33,010 nt of DNA, from positions 88,897 through 121,906 of the forward strand of contig NZ_JAAVSH020000001.1 of NCBI RefSeq assembly GCF_011947365.2, in the 5' to 3' direction. The stretch comes from an endosymbiont of Lamellibrachia barhami. Lineage in GTDB: Bacteria > Pseudomonadota > Gammaproteobacteria > Chromatiales > Chromatiaceae. The number at the start of each line of letters is the position of its first letter. The first letter of the stretch is position 1. The translations under genes were made by a program, and so were the position numbers. Shown one piece after another: positions 32,327 to 33,010 of this stretch. The notes beneath the pieces are model-generated. The model did not search any database, was not told the DNA's origin, and was given only the letters and a program-made list of their open reading frames with translations.

Positions 32327-32416
32327 GTAGGCACGATCAAGCGCAGCGGATCGGGCGCCCTTGAATTGACAGAACACGATGGGGTTGCCGGTTCCGCCAC
32401 GCTTGAACCGGCCTAC
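32327..32416. repeat. REP-like inverted pair between tauE-like and pyrE genes
   Basis: GTAGGCACGATCAAGCGCAGCGGATCGGGC and its inverted relative ending CGCTTGAACCGGCCTAC. Third member of the family with 15399-15459 and 24001-24080, located between convergent genes. Confidence 0.8.
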
Positions 32417-32435
32417 TTCAATTCGGCCCGGCAAC

Positions 32436-33010
<575 letters not shown>

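Overview
The window looks like a gammaproteobacterial chromosome. The right two thirds (about 9.3-33 kb) has normal gammaproteobacterial gene content and order: mutM-ispB, rpmB-rpmG, radC, coaBC-algC-argB-slmA and pyrE, all read with the standard bacterial code. Many of these genes end in TGA (coaBC, argB, slmA, gldG-like, the ABC ATPase). A free-living or symbiotic sulfur-oxidising relative is possible, but that is a guess. The sequence behaves like a draft assembly: pyrE at the right edge carries about six single-base indels in 110 bp.

Left region (1-9.3 kb): a mobile-element graveyard. It holds a broken hipBA pair, an IS110 remnant, an IS21 istB remnant with its small partner ORF, one near-complete IS1595-family element with 24-bp inverted ends, a group II intron reverse-transcriptase fragment, an inverted 141-bp piece of the same IS1595 element, an outer-membrane beta-barrel gene, tRNA-Pro(CGG), and an IS4-type remnant. 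Palindromic repeats with GGGG heads are scattered through it.

The most unusual content is in this left region. Two AT-rich segments (about 3.9-4.5 kb and 7.8-8.5 kb) carry long open frames only if TGA is read as an amino acid. The first has seven in-frame TGA codons, the second eight, and neither has an in-frame TAA or TAG before its end. The contexts fit glycine, as in the Gracilibacteria/Absconditabacteria code. Between them, at 6291-6384, is a tRNA whose anticodon is UCA, the complement of UGA. Its acceptor stem, D arm and U73 look like tRNA-Gly, but its variable arm is 24 nt. So recoded genes and a possible opal-decoding glycine-type tRNA share one island inside a genome where TGA is a stop. 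Lateral transfer from a candidate-phyla epibiont and assembly chimerism are both open explanations.

The island at 6.19-9.0 kb is bracketed by direct repeats of about 300 bp. Each runs from the 5' half of tRNA-Pro to the last codons of ispB, so the island seems to have split an ancestral ispB/tRNA-Pro neighbourhood. Next to it a 697-bp tandem duplication left a truncated ispB and a truncated mutM tail between the intact copies.

Middle region (11-19 kb, minus strand): one tightly packed operon (ABC ATPase, permease, GldG-like protein, small membrane-anchored protein, mutM, then ispB), then msrB, an OmpR-type two-component pair and a small Met/Lys/Asp-repeat secreted protein. From 19 kb: a solitary hydantoinase-A gene, an EAL-HDOD regulator, rpmB-rpmG, a TacA-TacT type toxin-antitoxin module with a readable promoter/operator and flanking heptamer repeats, radC, then the plus-strand coaBC-algC-argB-slmA run (with no dut between coaBC and algC), a DUF4124 protein, a TauE/SafE permease and pyrE. 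GTAG-headed REP pairs sit in several intergenic spaces, three of them between convergent genes.
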